The position numbers were made by a program, and so were the translations under genes. Positions 16,652 through 24,896 of a stretch of 64,000 bases of DNA are shown piece by piece. Below the pieces are notes generated by a model. It did not search any database. It saw only the letters and a list, made by a program, of their open reading frames with translations, and was not told the DNA's origin. The DNA is from Actinomadura hallensis. GTDB taxonomy: Bacteria; Actinomycetota; Actinomycetes; Streptosporangiales; Streptosporangiaceae. The stretch's first letter is position 1, and every line of letters begins with the position of its first letter. The stretch covers positions 930,001 to 994,000 of the forward strand of contig NZ_VFPO01000001.1 of assembly GCF_006716765.1 (NCBI RefSeq), given 5' to 3'.

Positions 16652-17394
16652 CGATCCGCGTCGTCCTGGCCGACGATCAGCCGCTGGTCCGCGCGGGGCT
16701 GCGCGTCCTCGTCGCCGACACCCCGGACCTGGAGATCGTCGGGGAGGCCGGGACGGGAGCGGAGGCGGTCCGGCTGGCCGAGGAGGTGCGGCCCGACGTG
16801 GTCCTGATGGACATCCGCATGCCCGACATGGACGGCATTGAGGCCACCCGGCGCATCACCCGGCGGGACGGTGCGGCCCGCGTGCTGATGCTGACCACGT
16901 TCGACGACGACGACTACGTGTACGGCTCGCTCCGGGCCGGAGCCAGCGGGTTCCTCGTGAAGGACATGGCGCTGGAGGAGATCCTGTCGGCGATCCGGGT
17001 CGTCGCGGGCGGGGACGCGCTGATCGCGCCGAGCGTCACCCGCCGCCTGATCGAGGAGTTCGCGGCCCGCCCCGAGCCAGCGCCGCCGGCCGGGAGCGTT
17101 CCGTCCCCCGCCGGCAGCGCGCCGCAGGCGGCCGGGAGCGGTCCGCGGGCGGCCGGGAGCGGTCCGCGGGCGCTCGGGGCCGTCACCGCCAGGGAGCGCG
17201 AGGTGCTGACGCTCGTCGGGCGCGGCATGTCCAACCACGAGATCGCCGCAGAGCTGGTCATCAGCGTGGCGACCGCGAAGGCGCACGTGGCCCGGCTGCT
17301 GACCAAGCTCGACGCCCGCGACCGCGTCCACCTCGTGATCATCGCGTACGAGACGGGGCTCGTGCGTCCCGCCACCGGCGGTAGTACTACCTGA
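16648..17394 (+). CDS. NarL/LuxR-type response regulator
   Basis: A protein of 248 aa: receiver domain with phospho-acceptor Asp55 in VLMDIRMPDMDG, a Pro/Gly/Ser linker, and a C-terminal LuxR HTH (TAREREVLTLVGRGMSNHEIA). It is coupled by an ATGA overlap to the kinase and is its cognate partner. The linker is built from four tandem 21-bp repeats. Confidence 0.9.
   Translation: MTIRVVLADDQPLVRAGLRVLVADTPDLEIVGEAGTGAEAVRLAEEVRPDVVLMDIRMPDMDGIEATRRITRRDGAARVLMLTTFDDDDYVYGSLRAGASGFLVKDMALEEILSAIRVVAGGDALIAPSVTRRLIEEFAARPEPAPPAGSVPSPAGSAPQAAGSGPRAAGSGPRALGAVTAREREVLTLVGRGMSNHEIAAELVISVATAKAHVARLLTKLDARDRVHLVIIAYETGLVRPATGGSTT
17092..17175 (+). repeat. Four 21-bp tandem repeats in the response-regulator linker
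   Basis: Units at 17092, 17113, 17134 and 17155 code GSVPSPA, GSAPQAA, GSGPRAA, GSGPRAL. The last two are nearly identical in DNA. Confidence 0.85.
17380..17391. promoter_or_regulatory. Palindrome upstream of blaI-like gene
   Basis: GGTAGTACTACC is a perfect 12-bp palindrome touching the preceding stop codon, 41 bp before the BlaI-like start. It sits where a -35 would lie for the TTAACCT -10-like element near 17418-17424. Probable autoregulatory site, by position. Confidence 0.5.
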
Positions 17395-17432
17395 CGTGGT
17401 GGCCGTCGCGAACGTCGGTTAACCTGGATCGC

Positions 17433-17816
17433 GTGAAAGGTCTGGGAGAGCTCGAACGCACGGTCATGGAGGTCCTCTGGGCGAGGGAGGACGCCGGTGA
17501 CCAGGCTGCGACCGCCCGCGACGTGAGCCGGGCCCTCGCCGGCGACCGGGACCTCGCACACACCACGGTCATGACGGTCCTGGACCGGCTCGCCAAGAAA
17601 GGCTTCCTCGAGCGCGAGCGCGACGGCCGCGCCTGGCGCTACCGGCCGGTGGCCAGCCGGGAGGACTACGTGACCGAGCTGATGCTGGGCGCGCTGAACG
17701 AGACCGGCGACCGGGACGCCGCGCTCGCCCACTTCGTCCGGTCCGTCTCCGAAGACGAGATCGACGTGATCAGGCAGACCCTCGCGGGTCTCACGAGCAA
17801 GGAACCTCCGACATGA
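17433..17816 (+). CDS. BlaI/MecI-family transcriptional repressor
   Basis: A protein of 127 aa starting with GTG: an N-terminal winged helix (GELERTVMEVLWARED, then HTTVMTVLDRLAKKGFLERERDGRAWRY in the recognition helix and wing), then a C-terminal dimerisation helix pair (SVSEDEIDVIRQTL). It overlaps the M56 peptidase gene by 4 bp. In M. tuberculosis the equivalent pair is Rv1846c-Rv1845c. Confidence 0.9.
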   Translation: MKGLGELERTVMEVLWAREDAGDQAATARDVSRALAGDRDLAHTTVMTVLDRLAKKGFLERERDGRAWRYRPVASREDYVTELMLGALNETGDRDAALAHFVRSVSEDEIDVIRQTLAGLTSKEPPT

Positions 17817-18721
17817 CCGGGACCGCCCTGCTCGCATTGATCTCCCTGGGGACCGTCGGCGGGGCGCACATGCTGTCCCGCGCCCGGTGGACGTGGCGGA
17901 TGCCGCGCACCGGGATCGCGCTCTGGCAGGCCCTCGGGCTGTGCTGGGGCATCGCGACGATCGGCGCGCTGCTGGGCCTCGCGCTGCTGCCGTACCAGAG
18001 CGGCGTCCTCGGCGGGCTGCCCGGACTGTACGCCGACCAGGCCGCCCGGCTCGGCGCCCTCGAGTTCGCCGCGCTGCTCGGCGCCGTCGGCCTCACCTGC
18101 ATCCTGCTGGTCATGCTGGTGTACGCGCTGGTGCAGGTCGTGCGCGCGCGGCGGAGGCACCGCGCGGTCCTCGCGCTGGTGTCGCGCAAGGACTCGGCCG
18201 TGCCCGGGACGCTCGTCCTCGACCACCCCGGCGCCGCGGCGTACTGCGTGCCGGGCGTCCGCTCGTCCAAGGTCGTCGTCAGCGCCGGGACGCTGGAGCT
18301 CCTCGACCGCGACGAACTGGCCGCCGTGGTCGCGCACGAACGCGCCCACGCCCGCGAGCGCCACGACCTCGTGCTGCTGCCGTTCGCGTCGCTGCGGCAC
18401 GTGTTCCCGCAGTTCCGGCTGGTCACCCGGTGCCTGGACGCGGTCGAGCTGCTGATCGAGATGGCCGCCGACGACCGCGCCCGCACGGGACGGTCCTCGC
18501 GGGACCTGGCGACCGCCCTGCTGCGGTTCGCCGCCGCCCGGCCCGCCGCCGCCCCGTCCGGAACACTCGGCGTCGTCGCGCACGGCAACGTCTCGGTGAT
18601 GGCGCGGGTGAACCGGCTGCTGGAGCCCGAACCGATGTCGCGCCCGGCCCGCGTCGCCGCGATGGCCGCCGTGCCCGTCATCGCCGTGCTCCCTCTTCTC
18701 CTGATGGTAATGCCGCACTAG
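17813..18721 (+). CDS. M56-family (BlaR1-like) membrane metalloprotease
   Basis: A protein of 302 aa with N-terminal membrane helices, a cytoplasmic zinc protease domain with HERAH (His175, Glu176, His179) and a last membrane helix. It lacks the extracellular penicillin-binding domain of BlaR1, as usual in actinobacteria, so its trigger is unknown. It presumably cleaves the BlaI-type repressor encoded just upstream. Confidence 0.85.
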   Translation: MTGTALLALISLGTVGGAHMLSRARWTWRMPRTGIALWQALGLCWGIATIGALLGLALLPYQSGVLGGLPGLYADQAARLGALEFAALLGAVGLTCILLVMLVYALVQVVRARRRHRAVLALVSRKDSAVPGTLVLDHPGAAAYCVPGVRSSKVVVSAGTLELLDRDELAAVVAHERAHARERHDLVLLPFASLRHVFPQFRLVTRCLDAVELLIEMAADDRARTGRSSRDLATALLRFAAARPAAAPSGTLGVVAHGNVSVMARVNRLLEPEPMSRPARVAAMAAVPVIAVLPLLLMVMPH

Positions 18722-18810
18722 TTTTGTTGCAGTTCAGGCCCACTCCGCTCGCCTGGCGGCTCGCTGCGTGACCTGACCTGGTGCGAGCGCTGCATCGCTT
18801 CGCGATCAGG

Positions 18811-18845
18811 CCGGTGGGGCTCGCCTTCGGCTTTTGCTCCACCGG
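18811..18845. terminator. Terminator-like inverted repeat between convergent genes
   Basis: CCGGTGGGGC (18811-18820) pairs with GCTCCACCGG (18836-18845) with one mismatch and a 15-nt loop containing CTTTT. It lies between the M56 and MFS genes. Confidence 0.35.
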
Positions 18846-18910
18846 TCCGGTCGGGTGCTCGCGTGTGTGGCTGTGTTAGCGGGACTGGTCTCGCTGACCG
18901 TGGTGGGTTG

Positions 18911-20506
18911 TCAGGTGGGGCCGGAAGTGGATTCGGCCGGGTCGGTGGAGATCCCGGGTGCGGGTGCGCTCGGCGGTGGGCCGGGGTTGCGGAGGACGAG
19001 GAGTGAGACGGCCAGGGCCGCGATGAGCAGGCCCGCCGAGACGCTGAACGCCAGGTGGTAACCGCCGGTGAGCGCGGCGGGCTCGGCGTGTCCGGCGGCC
19101 CGCAGGTCGGTGATCCGGGAGGCCGCGAGGGTGGTCATGACGGCGACGCCGAGGGCCATCCCCACCTGCTGGACGGTGTTGAACAGCCCTGAGGCGAGAC
19201 CCGCGTCGTCGGGACCGGCGCCGGACATGGCGAGGCCGGTCAGGGACGGCAGCACCAGCCCCCCGCCCGCGATCAGCAGGAACGGCGGCAGCAGGTCGGT
19301 GACGTAGTCCGCGTCCACCGGGACGGTCCTGAGCAGCAGCATCGCGCCGGTCAGCAGGACCAGTCCGGCCACCAGCACGGGGTGTTCACCGAAACGGTTC
19401 GACAGCCGCGCCGACACGAACAGCGACACCGCGCCGATCGACACGGCCGCCGGGAGCATCGCGATGCCGGTGCCGAGCGCGTCGTACCCGAGGACCTGCT
19501 GCATGTAGAGCGCGACGATGACCTGGAACGAGAACATCGCCGACAGCGTGAGCACCTGCACGAGGTAGGCGCCGGACGTGTTGCGGGAACGCAGGATCCG
19601 CAGCGGCATCAGCGGGGTCGCGGCGGTCGCCTGGCGGGCGGCGAACCCGGCGAGCAGAGTGAGCGCCGCCGCGCCGAGGCCGAGGGTGTGCGCGGACGCC
19701 CATCCGTGCGTCTCGACCTTCACGACCGTGTAGATCCCGAGCATCAGCCCGGACGTGACGAGGAGCGCACCGGCGAGGTCGGCGCCGGCGGCCAGGCCGA
19801 TTCCGCGGTCGCGCGGAAGCGCCGGGAGCGCCAGCAGGATCGTGGCGACGCCGATCGGCAGGTTGATGAGGAAGATCCAGTGCCAGCTCAGCGCGTCGGT
19901 GAGGACCCCGCCGAGCACCTGCCCGATGGAGGCGCCCGCCGCGCCGGTGAAGCTGAAGACCCCGAGGGCCATGGTGCGTTCGCGGGGGTCGGTGAACAGC
20001 GTCACGAGGATGCCGAGGACGACGGCGGTGGCGAGGGCGCCGCCGACGCCCTGCAGGAACCGGGCGGCGATCAGCATGCCGGACGAGGTGGCCGCGCCGG
20101 CGAGCACGGACGCCGCCGTGAACACCGCGTTCCCGGTGAGGAACAGGGGCCGGCGGCCGACGAGGTCGCCGAGCCGGCCGGCCAGGAGCAGCAGGCCGCC
20201 GAGGGGGATCAGGTAGGCGTTCATGATCCAGCTGAGCCCGGCGGGGGAGAAGCCGAGGTCCCGCTGGATCGCGGGGGTCGCCACGGTCACGATGCTGCCG
20301 TCCAGGATCGCCATCAGCATCGTCGTGGACAGGACGCCCAGCGCCGCCCACCGGGACCGGAGCCAGGAGGTCCGGTCGGGAAGGGAGGGACGCGGAGGCC
20401 CGGGCGGCTTGGAGGGCTCGGTCGGGCCGGAGCGCTCGGAGCGCTCAGACGGCTCGGACGGCTCAGGCGGACCGAACGGCGCGGTCTTCTCTTGGTTCGT
20501 GGACAC
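18911..20506 (-). CDS. MFS drug exporter, DHA2 (EmrB/QacA) family
   Basis: A protein of 531 aa with 14 predicted membrane helices. WIMNAYLIPLGGLLLLAGRLGDLVGRRP is not quoted in full here, but the GRLGDLVGRR motif A and the GAAGASIGQVLGG motif C of antiporters are visible. The first 45 residues are a cytoplasmic Pro/Ser/Glu tail (repeats of PSE and RSER). It lies 48 bp downstream of a MarR gene on the same strand, forming a likely MarR-efflux operon. Substrate unknown. Confidence 0.9.
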   Translation of the reverse strand: MSTNQEKTAPFGPPEPSEPSERSERSGPTEPSKPPGPPRPSLPDRTSWLRSRWAALGVLSTTMLMAILDGSIVTVATPAIQRDLGFSPAGLSWIMNAYLIPLGGLLLLAGRLGDLVGRRPLFLTGNAVFTAASVLAGAATSSGMLIAARFLQGVGGALATAVVLGILVTLFTDPRERTMALGVFSFTGAAGASIGQVLGGVLTDALSWHWIFLINLPIGVATILLALPALPRDRGIGLAAGADLAGALLVTSGLMLGIYTVVKVETHGWASAHTLGLGAAALTLLAGFAARQATAATPLMPLRILRSRNTSGAYLVQVLTLSAMFSFQVIVALYMQQVLGYDALGTGIAMLPAAVSIGAVSLFVSARLSNRFGEHPVLVAGLVLLTGAMLLLRTVPVDADYVTDLLPPFLLIAGGGLVLPSLTGLAMSGAGPDDAGLASGLFNTVQQVGMALGVAVMTTLAASRITDLRAAGHAEPAALTGGYHLAFSVSAGLLIAALAVSLLVLRNPGPPPSAPAPGISTDPAESTSGPT

Positions 20507-20517
20507 AAGAGAGACCG

Positions 20518-20535
20518 TAACAGATTGTTTTGTTA
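20518..20535. promoter_or_regulatory. Inverted repeat between marR-like and MFS genes
   Basis: TAACA-N8-TGTTA in an AT-rich patch within the 48-bp spacer. It could be a second MarR site or part of an internal promoter for the exporter. Confidence 0.3.
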
Positions 20536-20554
20536 GAGACGATCCTTATCGGAA

Positions 20555-21055
20555 CTATTTTGTGCGCTCGCGGGCGCGGCGTACCGGCTGAGGGCTTGCC
20601 GCGGGGGTCGCCAGATGGCCCTTGACCAGGGTGTTCAGCGCGCGCAGGAACACCTCGCGCTCGTCGGCGGGGAGGGAGCCGAGCGCGGCCTCGTGGACGC
20701 CGTCCACGATCTCCTGGCTGCGCGCGGCGACCTTCGCGCCCTTCTCGGTGACGGCGATGATCCGGGCGCGCCGGTCCGTGGACGACGGGCGGCGTTCGGC
20801 GAGTCCGGCCCTCTCCAGGGCGTCCACCGTCACGACCATGGTCGTCTTGTCCATGCCGCCGATCTCGGCGAGCTGGATCTGCGTGCGCTCCTCCTCCAGG
20901 GCGTGCACGAGGACGCAGTGCATGCGCGGCGTCAGGCCGATCTCGTCGAGCGCCGCCGCCATCCGGGTCCGGAGCACATGGCTCGTGTGGTCGAGGAAGA
21001 AGGACAGGTCCGGGGTCGTGCGGCCGGGCGCGCTGCGCGGGGTCATGGACGTCAT
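20555..21055 (-). CDS. MarR-family transcriptional regulator
   Basis: A protein of 166 aa with winged helix (ELGMDKTTM-like recognition region IGGMDKTTMVVTVDALERAGLAERR is its core in two parts) and the DRRARIIAVTEKG wing. Dimerisation helices at both ends. It precedes the MFS exporter on the same strand and likely represses it until an exporter substrate binds. Confidence 0.85.
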   Translation of the reverse strand: MTSMTPRSAPGRTTPDLSFFLDHTSHVLRTRMAAALDEIGLTPRMHCVLVHALEEERTQIQLAEIGGMDKTTMVVTVDALERAGLAERRPSSTDRRARIIAVTEKGAKVAARSQEIVDGVHEAALGSLPADEREVFLRALNTLVKGHLATPAASPQPVRRARERTK

Positions 21056-21284
21056 GTGTCCACACTACCCAGATGGTTTCGTGCGAGATTATCTAGGAGC
21101 AGCTGCATCTTGGGCCCCTTCATCAGGAGCCCTGCATCAAGGACGCTGGATCCAGAGTGCTGCATGCGGGTGCGCCGCTGGTGACGGTCGCCGAACTGCG
21201 GCGCAACCCGACCGTGCGCGCTGCTGTCGGACGCGCCGAGCCTGCTCGGGACGGACGGCCGGATGACCGTCTCGCCGCGAGGCG

Positions 21285-21911
21285 TCAGCTGTTCCGGCGC
21301 GGGGCGATCCCGTTGAGGACGGCGGCGACCAGGTCGTCCACCTCCTCCGGAGGGACGCGCCGCACGGGCCCGTCGCCCTGCAGCAGGACCGACAGCACCG
21401 ACTCGTGGCACACCCCCACGATCATCGAAGTGACGGCCTCGACGCGGGCGTCGGGGGCGAGGCGGCCGAGGTCGCGCTCGGCGCGCAGGTACCCGTCGAG
21501 CCGGTCGCGCCAGTGCTCCCCGCCGCCGCTCAGCGCCGCGAACCGCGCCAGGACCTCGGGTTGCGCGAGCAGACCGGCGAGCGCGGGCAGGATTCCGTTG
21601 TGCAGCATGAGGCCGTGCTCGACGTAGACGCGCAGGTTCTCCTCGACGGTCGCGGTCCCGGGGTCGGGCAGCGGCGGGAGGGTGCGCTCGACGGCCTCGA
21701 TGTGCGCCCGCAGCGCGTGCGCGAGCAGCTCCTCCTTGTCGGCGAAGTGGTTGTAGAGGACGCCGTCGGCGACGCCGGCCTCCCGCGCGATCGCCCGGAC
21801 GGTCAGCGCCGCCGTCCCGCGCTCGGAGATCATCCGCTCCGCGGTGGCGACCAGATGCTCGCGCAGCGTCCGGCCGCCGGCCCGGACCGCGGCTGCTTTT
21901 CGAGGTGACAT
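21285..21911 (-). CDS. TetR-family regulator, last gene of the methyltransferase operon
   Basis: A protein of 208 aa with N-terminal HTH (REHLVATAERMISERGTAAL, then VADGVLYNHFADKEELLAHA). The start is ATG 21911, which overlaps the TGA of the upstream gene by one base; a GTG at 21914 is the alternative. Being the third gene in the operon, it probably controls the whole unit. The palindrome at 21901-21918 lies over its start. Confidence 0.85.
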   Translation of the reverse strand: MSPRKAAAVRAGGRTLREHLVATAERMISERGTAALTVRAIAREAGVADGVLYNHFADKEELLAHALRAHIEAVERTLPPLPDPGTATVEENLRVYVEHGLMLHNGILPALAGLLAQPEVLARFAALSGGGEHWRDRLDGYLRAERDLGRLAPDARVEAVTSMIVGVCHESVLSVLLQGDGPVRRVPPEEVDDLVAAVLNGIAPRRNS

Positions 21912-21918
21912 CACCTCG
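21901..21918. promoter_or_regulatory. Perfect palindrome over the TetR start codon
   Basis: CGAGGTGA-CA-TCACCTCG, 8-bp arms. A second repeat CGCATC-N7-GATGCG lies at 21917-21935. They fall inside the end of the upstream gene, so they could be chance coding sequence or an internal operator. Confidence 0.35.
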
Positions 21919-22981
21919 CATCGTAATGAGATGCGCCGTGACGAGCCGCATCATGGGAGCCCGCACTCGGGCGGGCGGCGCTCGCGCGGGCGGCGCCGTG
22001 GGGTGCCTCGCTGTACCGGGACAGCTCGAAGCCTTCGTCGGCCAGCTCGGTCAGGAAGTCCGGGCCCACGGCGTCCTCGATGTGGTGGACGCCGGGGGCC
22101 GTCCCGTCCAGCCTCCGGACGACCAGGGCGGCGGCCAGGCCCGTCGCCCGGCTCTGCCGGCGTCCCGAGAACGCGCGCACCGACCCGCCGGACGCGACCG
22201 CGACCGCGAACCCGTCGCCGCCGACGCGCACCCGGCGCGCCGCCGCCCGCACCGCGCCCACGTCGCGGAACCGGGCGAGGCGCGGCAGCAGGGCGGTGAG
22301 GGCGCGCGAGTCCAGGCACAGGCCCGTGCGGACGCGGCCGGGGAGGGTGTACTGGTCGGAGAACGGGAAGCGGTGCACCGTCCGGACGCCGTAGGGCTCC
22401 GGGAAGCGCATCCGCCACGATTCGCCGATCTCGCCGAGGGAGTCGAGCGTCCATTCCACGGCGGACGGGCCGTGCTCGCCGGAGCCCACGAGCACCCCGA
22501 TGTCGATGCCGGTCGCGTCGGGTGCGGTGCTCCCGGGCGCGGTGCTTCCGGGCTCGGCGTTCCCGCCGCTGGAGTCGGCGATGAACGCGCGGGCCAGCAG
22601 GTTCGTGACCCCTGGGGCGAGGCCGACGCTCAGTACGGCCGTGGCCTTCCGCTCGACCGCGAGCCCGTTCAGCCTCTCGATGCCGGAGAGAATCTCCCGC
22701 GACGCGGAGACGTCGACGTAGTGGACGCCCCGCCGCAGGCACGCCTCCGCGACGCGTACGTTCTCCCGTTCCGCGCACATCACCACGGCGTCGACCCCGG
22801 TGAGCGCCTCGTCCAGGTCGTCGTGCCGCAGGTCGATGCGCATCGGGATCGCGCCGTCCACCGTGCGGGCCTTCGCGATGTCCCGCCCGGCGACGACGAT
22901 CTCGGGCACGTGCCCGCGCAGCCCGGCGACCGCCTCGCGCCCGACCGCCCCATAGCCGCCGAGGACCAACACCCGTTCCAT
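21911..22981 (-). CDS. Saccharopine dehydrogenase-like NADP-binding oxidoreductase
   Basis: A protein of 356 aa with an N-terminal Rossmann fold (VLVLGGYGAVGREAV, GxGxxG-type) and the Sacchrp_dh_NADP pattern (VDAVVMCAERENVRVAEAC, then GVHYVDVSA). A mid-protein Gly/Ser/Thr insert (GSTAPGSTAPDATG, again 5-residue duplications) and an Ala/Ser/His tail are disordered. The family includes many oxidoreductases not acting on saccharopine. It is 10 bp after a methyltransferase gene and overlaps the TetR gene. Confidence 0.8.
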   Translation of the reverse strand: MERVLVLGGYGAVGREAVAGLRGHVPEIVVAGRDIAKARTVDGAIPMRIDLRHDDLDEALTGVDAVVMCAERENVRVAEACLRRGVHYVDVSASREILSGIERLNGLAVERKATAVLSVGLAPGVTNLLARAFIADSSGGNAEPGSTAPGSTAPDATGIDIGVLVGSGEHGPSAVEWTLDSLGEIGESWRMRFPEPYGVRTVHRFPFSDQYTLPGRVRTGLCLDSRALTALLPRLARFRDVGAVRAAARRVRVGGDGFAVAVASGGSVRAFSGRRQSRATGLAAALVVRRLDGTAPGVHHIEDAVGPDFLTELADEGFELSRYSEAPHGAARASAARPSAGSHDAARHGASHYDAR

Positions 22982-22991
22982 GTCCCGGCTC

Positions 22992-23828
22992 CTATGCCCG
23001 CGCGGTCGTGAGCCATGCCGTCCCCTTGAGGCGGACGGCCCCGTCGCGCTCGAACGGGCGCATGGCCTCGGTGAGGATGTCGACGAGTTCCTCGCTCTCG
23101 CCGTAGTTGTAACGGATGGGTCCCCAGCCGGCGAAGAACTCGGCCGCGTGCCGTGCGTCCCGTCCCTCGATCTGCTCGGCCGTGACCTTGCGGCAGGCCA
23201 CGTTGCCGAACCCGGCCCCCTCCAGCACCTTGTGGATGCGGTCGGGGTCCGACAGCGACAGCGGGCCGTCGTGGCCGACGGGGGAGTGGTCCAGCGGCGG
23301 CAGCGCCTCGAGGATCTTCCCCATGTCGTTCTCGGTCATCGGCGCGAGCGACAGGAACGCCAGCCGTCCGCCCTCGCGCAGCGCCCGCCGGATGTTGCCG
23401 AACGCGGCGACCGGGTCGGCGAAGAACATGATCCCGAATCGGCTGACGGCCGCGTCGAACGCGGCGTCGGGGAACGGGTAAACCTGCGCGTCGCCCTGGT
23501 GGAACGCGATGTTCTCGACGCCCTCCCGCTCGGCGAGGAGCCGCGCGCGGGCGAGCATCGGCGCGGACAGGTCCACGCCCGTCGCGTCGCCCAGCCGGGC
23601 CTGCCGCGCCGCGATCCTGGTGATCTGCCCGCTCCCGCAGCCGATGTCGAGGACGCGGTCGCGCGGACCGATCGCGGCGCCCTCCAGCAGGTGGTCGTTG
23701 AACCCCCCGTTCCCGGCGTCGTACCGGTCGTAGTGGTCGGCCCAGTGCCGCCCCTCGTAGCCGTTCCACGCCTCGTACTGCGCGACGTTGACGATCTCCG
23801 GCCGGACGGCCGCCTTGTCGCTGCCCAT
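22992..23828 (-). CDS. Class I SAM-dependent methyltransferase
   Basis: A protein of 278 aa. Motif I is VLDIGCGSGQIT (about residue 60), motif II ends in GVDLSAPML, post-I QGDAQVYPFPDAAFDAAVSRFGIMFF. This is the UbiE/Methyltransf_11/25 pattern for small-molecule methylation. First gene of a three-gene operon with strong ribosome site GGAGGAG; a double palindrome lies 28 bp upstream. Substrate unknown. Confidence 0.85.
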   Translation of the reverse strand: MGSDKAAVRPEIVNVAQYEAWNGYEGRHWADHYDRYDAGNGGFNDHLLEGAAIGPRDRVLDIGCGSGQITRIAARQARLGDATGVDLSAPMLARARLLAEREGVENIAFHQGDAQVYPFPDAAFDAAVSRFGIMFFADPVAAFGNIRRALREGGRLAFLSLAPMTENDMGKILEALPPLDHSPVGHDGPLSLSDPDRIHKVLEGAGFGNVACRKVTAEQIEGRDARHAAEFFAGWGPIRYNYGESEELVDILTEAMRPFERDGAVRLKGTAWLTTARA

Positions 23829-23855
23829 GTCTCCTCCTGTGGTGGACGGCGCGTC

Positions 23856-23885
23856 ATGAACATGCGTTCATGAACACACGTTCAT
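23856..23885. promoter_or_regulatory. Double palindromic operator upstream of the methyltransferase operon
   Basis: ATGAAC-ATGC-GTTCAT (23856-23871) and ATGAAC-ACAC-GTTCAT (23870-23885) overlap by two bases, 14 bp apart. The first extends to CATGAAC/GTTCATG. Such paired sites fit cooperative TetR binding; the operon's own TetR is the first candidate. Confidence 0.7.
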
Positions 23886-23994
23886 CATGCGCGTGCGGGG
23901 ACGCGGCCGTCAAGGGGGTGCAGGATCACGGGTGCGGGGCCACGGCTTGAAGCGGCCGGTGACGCGTCGGGTGTCGGGGTGGGCGCGGCGCCGA

Positions 23995-24012
23995 GAACGG
24001 AATCATCCGTTC
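23995..24012. promoter_or_regulatory. Palindrome at the promoter of the second TetR gene
   Basis: GAACGG-aatcat-CCGTTC, 6-bp arms, ending 14 bp before the ATG at 24027. Probable autoregulatory operator. Confidence 0.5.
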
Positions 24013-24026
24013 CCTAGCATGGGCGC

Positions 24027-24683
24027 ATGACGTCCACGGCACGGGCGCCGATGAGCGGGCGCAGGGCGCAGGCGGCGCGCAACGACGAGCTCATCCGCGA
24101 GGCGGCGCGGGCGGTGTTCACCGCCGACCCGGGCGCGCCGATCTCCGCGGTGGCCGAGCACGCCGGAGTGGGGATCAGCGCGCTCTACCGCCGCTACAAG
24201 AGCAAGGAGGACCTCCTCCAGAAGCTCGCCGACGAGGGCATGGACCGCTACCTCGCCCTGGTGGAGGCCGCGTTGGAGGACGACGGCGACGCCTGGGAGT
24301 CCTTCGCCGCGTTCATGCGCCGCTGCCTGGACATCGGCGCCGGTTCCCTGACGATGCGGCTCGCGGGCGACTTCGAGGTCACCGAGGACATGAGCCGCAA
24401 GGGACGGAGGCTTTACGCGGCGACGGAGCGGCTGCTGCGGCGCGCCAAGGAGGCGGGGGCGCTGCGTCCCGAGATCGAGGCCGGCGACATCTCGGTCATC
24501 TTGGAACACCTGCACGGCATCCGGATCGGGGACGACGAGCGCATGAAGCGGTTGCAGCACCGCTACCTGGCGCTGATGCTGGACGCATTGCGCTCGACGG
24601 AGAGCCGGAACGGGGCGGGCCGGGAGGAGCTTCCTGGGCCTGCTCCCACGTGGCAGGAGCTTCGCAGACGCTACGACGGCTGA
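24027..24683 (+). CDS. TetR-family regulator
   Basis: A protein of 218 aa: HTH at about residues 20-65 (NDELIREAARAVFTADPGAP, then VGISALYRRYKSKEDLLQKL) followed by helices of the SBF-type TetR C-terminal domain. Divergent from the methyltransferase operon with 198 bp between. Which target it controls beyond itself is not evident. Confidence 0.85.
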   Translation: MTSTARAPMSGRRAQAARNDELIREAARAVFTADPGAPISAVAEHAGVGISALYRRYKSKEDLLQKLADEGMDRYLALVEAALEDDGDAWESFAAFMRRCLDIGAGSLTMRLAGDFEVTEDMSRKGRRLYAATERLLRRAKEAGALRPEIEAGDISVILEHLHGIRIGDDERMKRLQHRYLALMLDALRSTESRNGAGREELPGPAPTWQELRRRYDG

Positions 24684-24896
24684 CCGCGGCGCGCCCGTCC
24701 TCGGGCGGCGGGAGCCGAAACCGGGCGCTGCGGGAGCCGAACCGGTCGCTGCTCGCCCGGCATCGCGCGCCCGGAATGTGCTGCCGGCGCGGCGCGCGAG
24801 GTGGCGTTGCGCATCGCTCCGTTGTCTCCGATCCCCGCCTCGGGGAGGGGCGTGCTGGAAGCGGGAGGCGCCTGCTCGCCGTCGCCTCGACGCTCC

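Noticed and set aside
18834..19061. Plus-strand frame resembling a short lipoprotein start
   Set aside because: Lies antisense to the end of the MFS gene and has no continuing domain.
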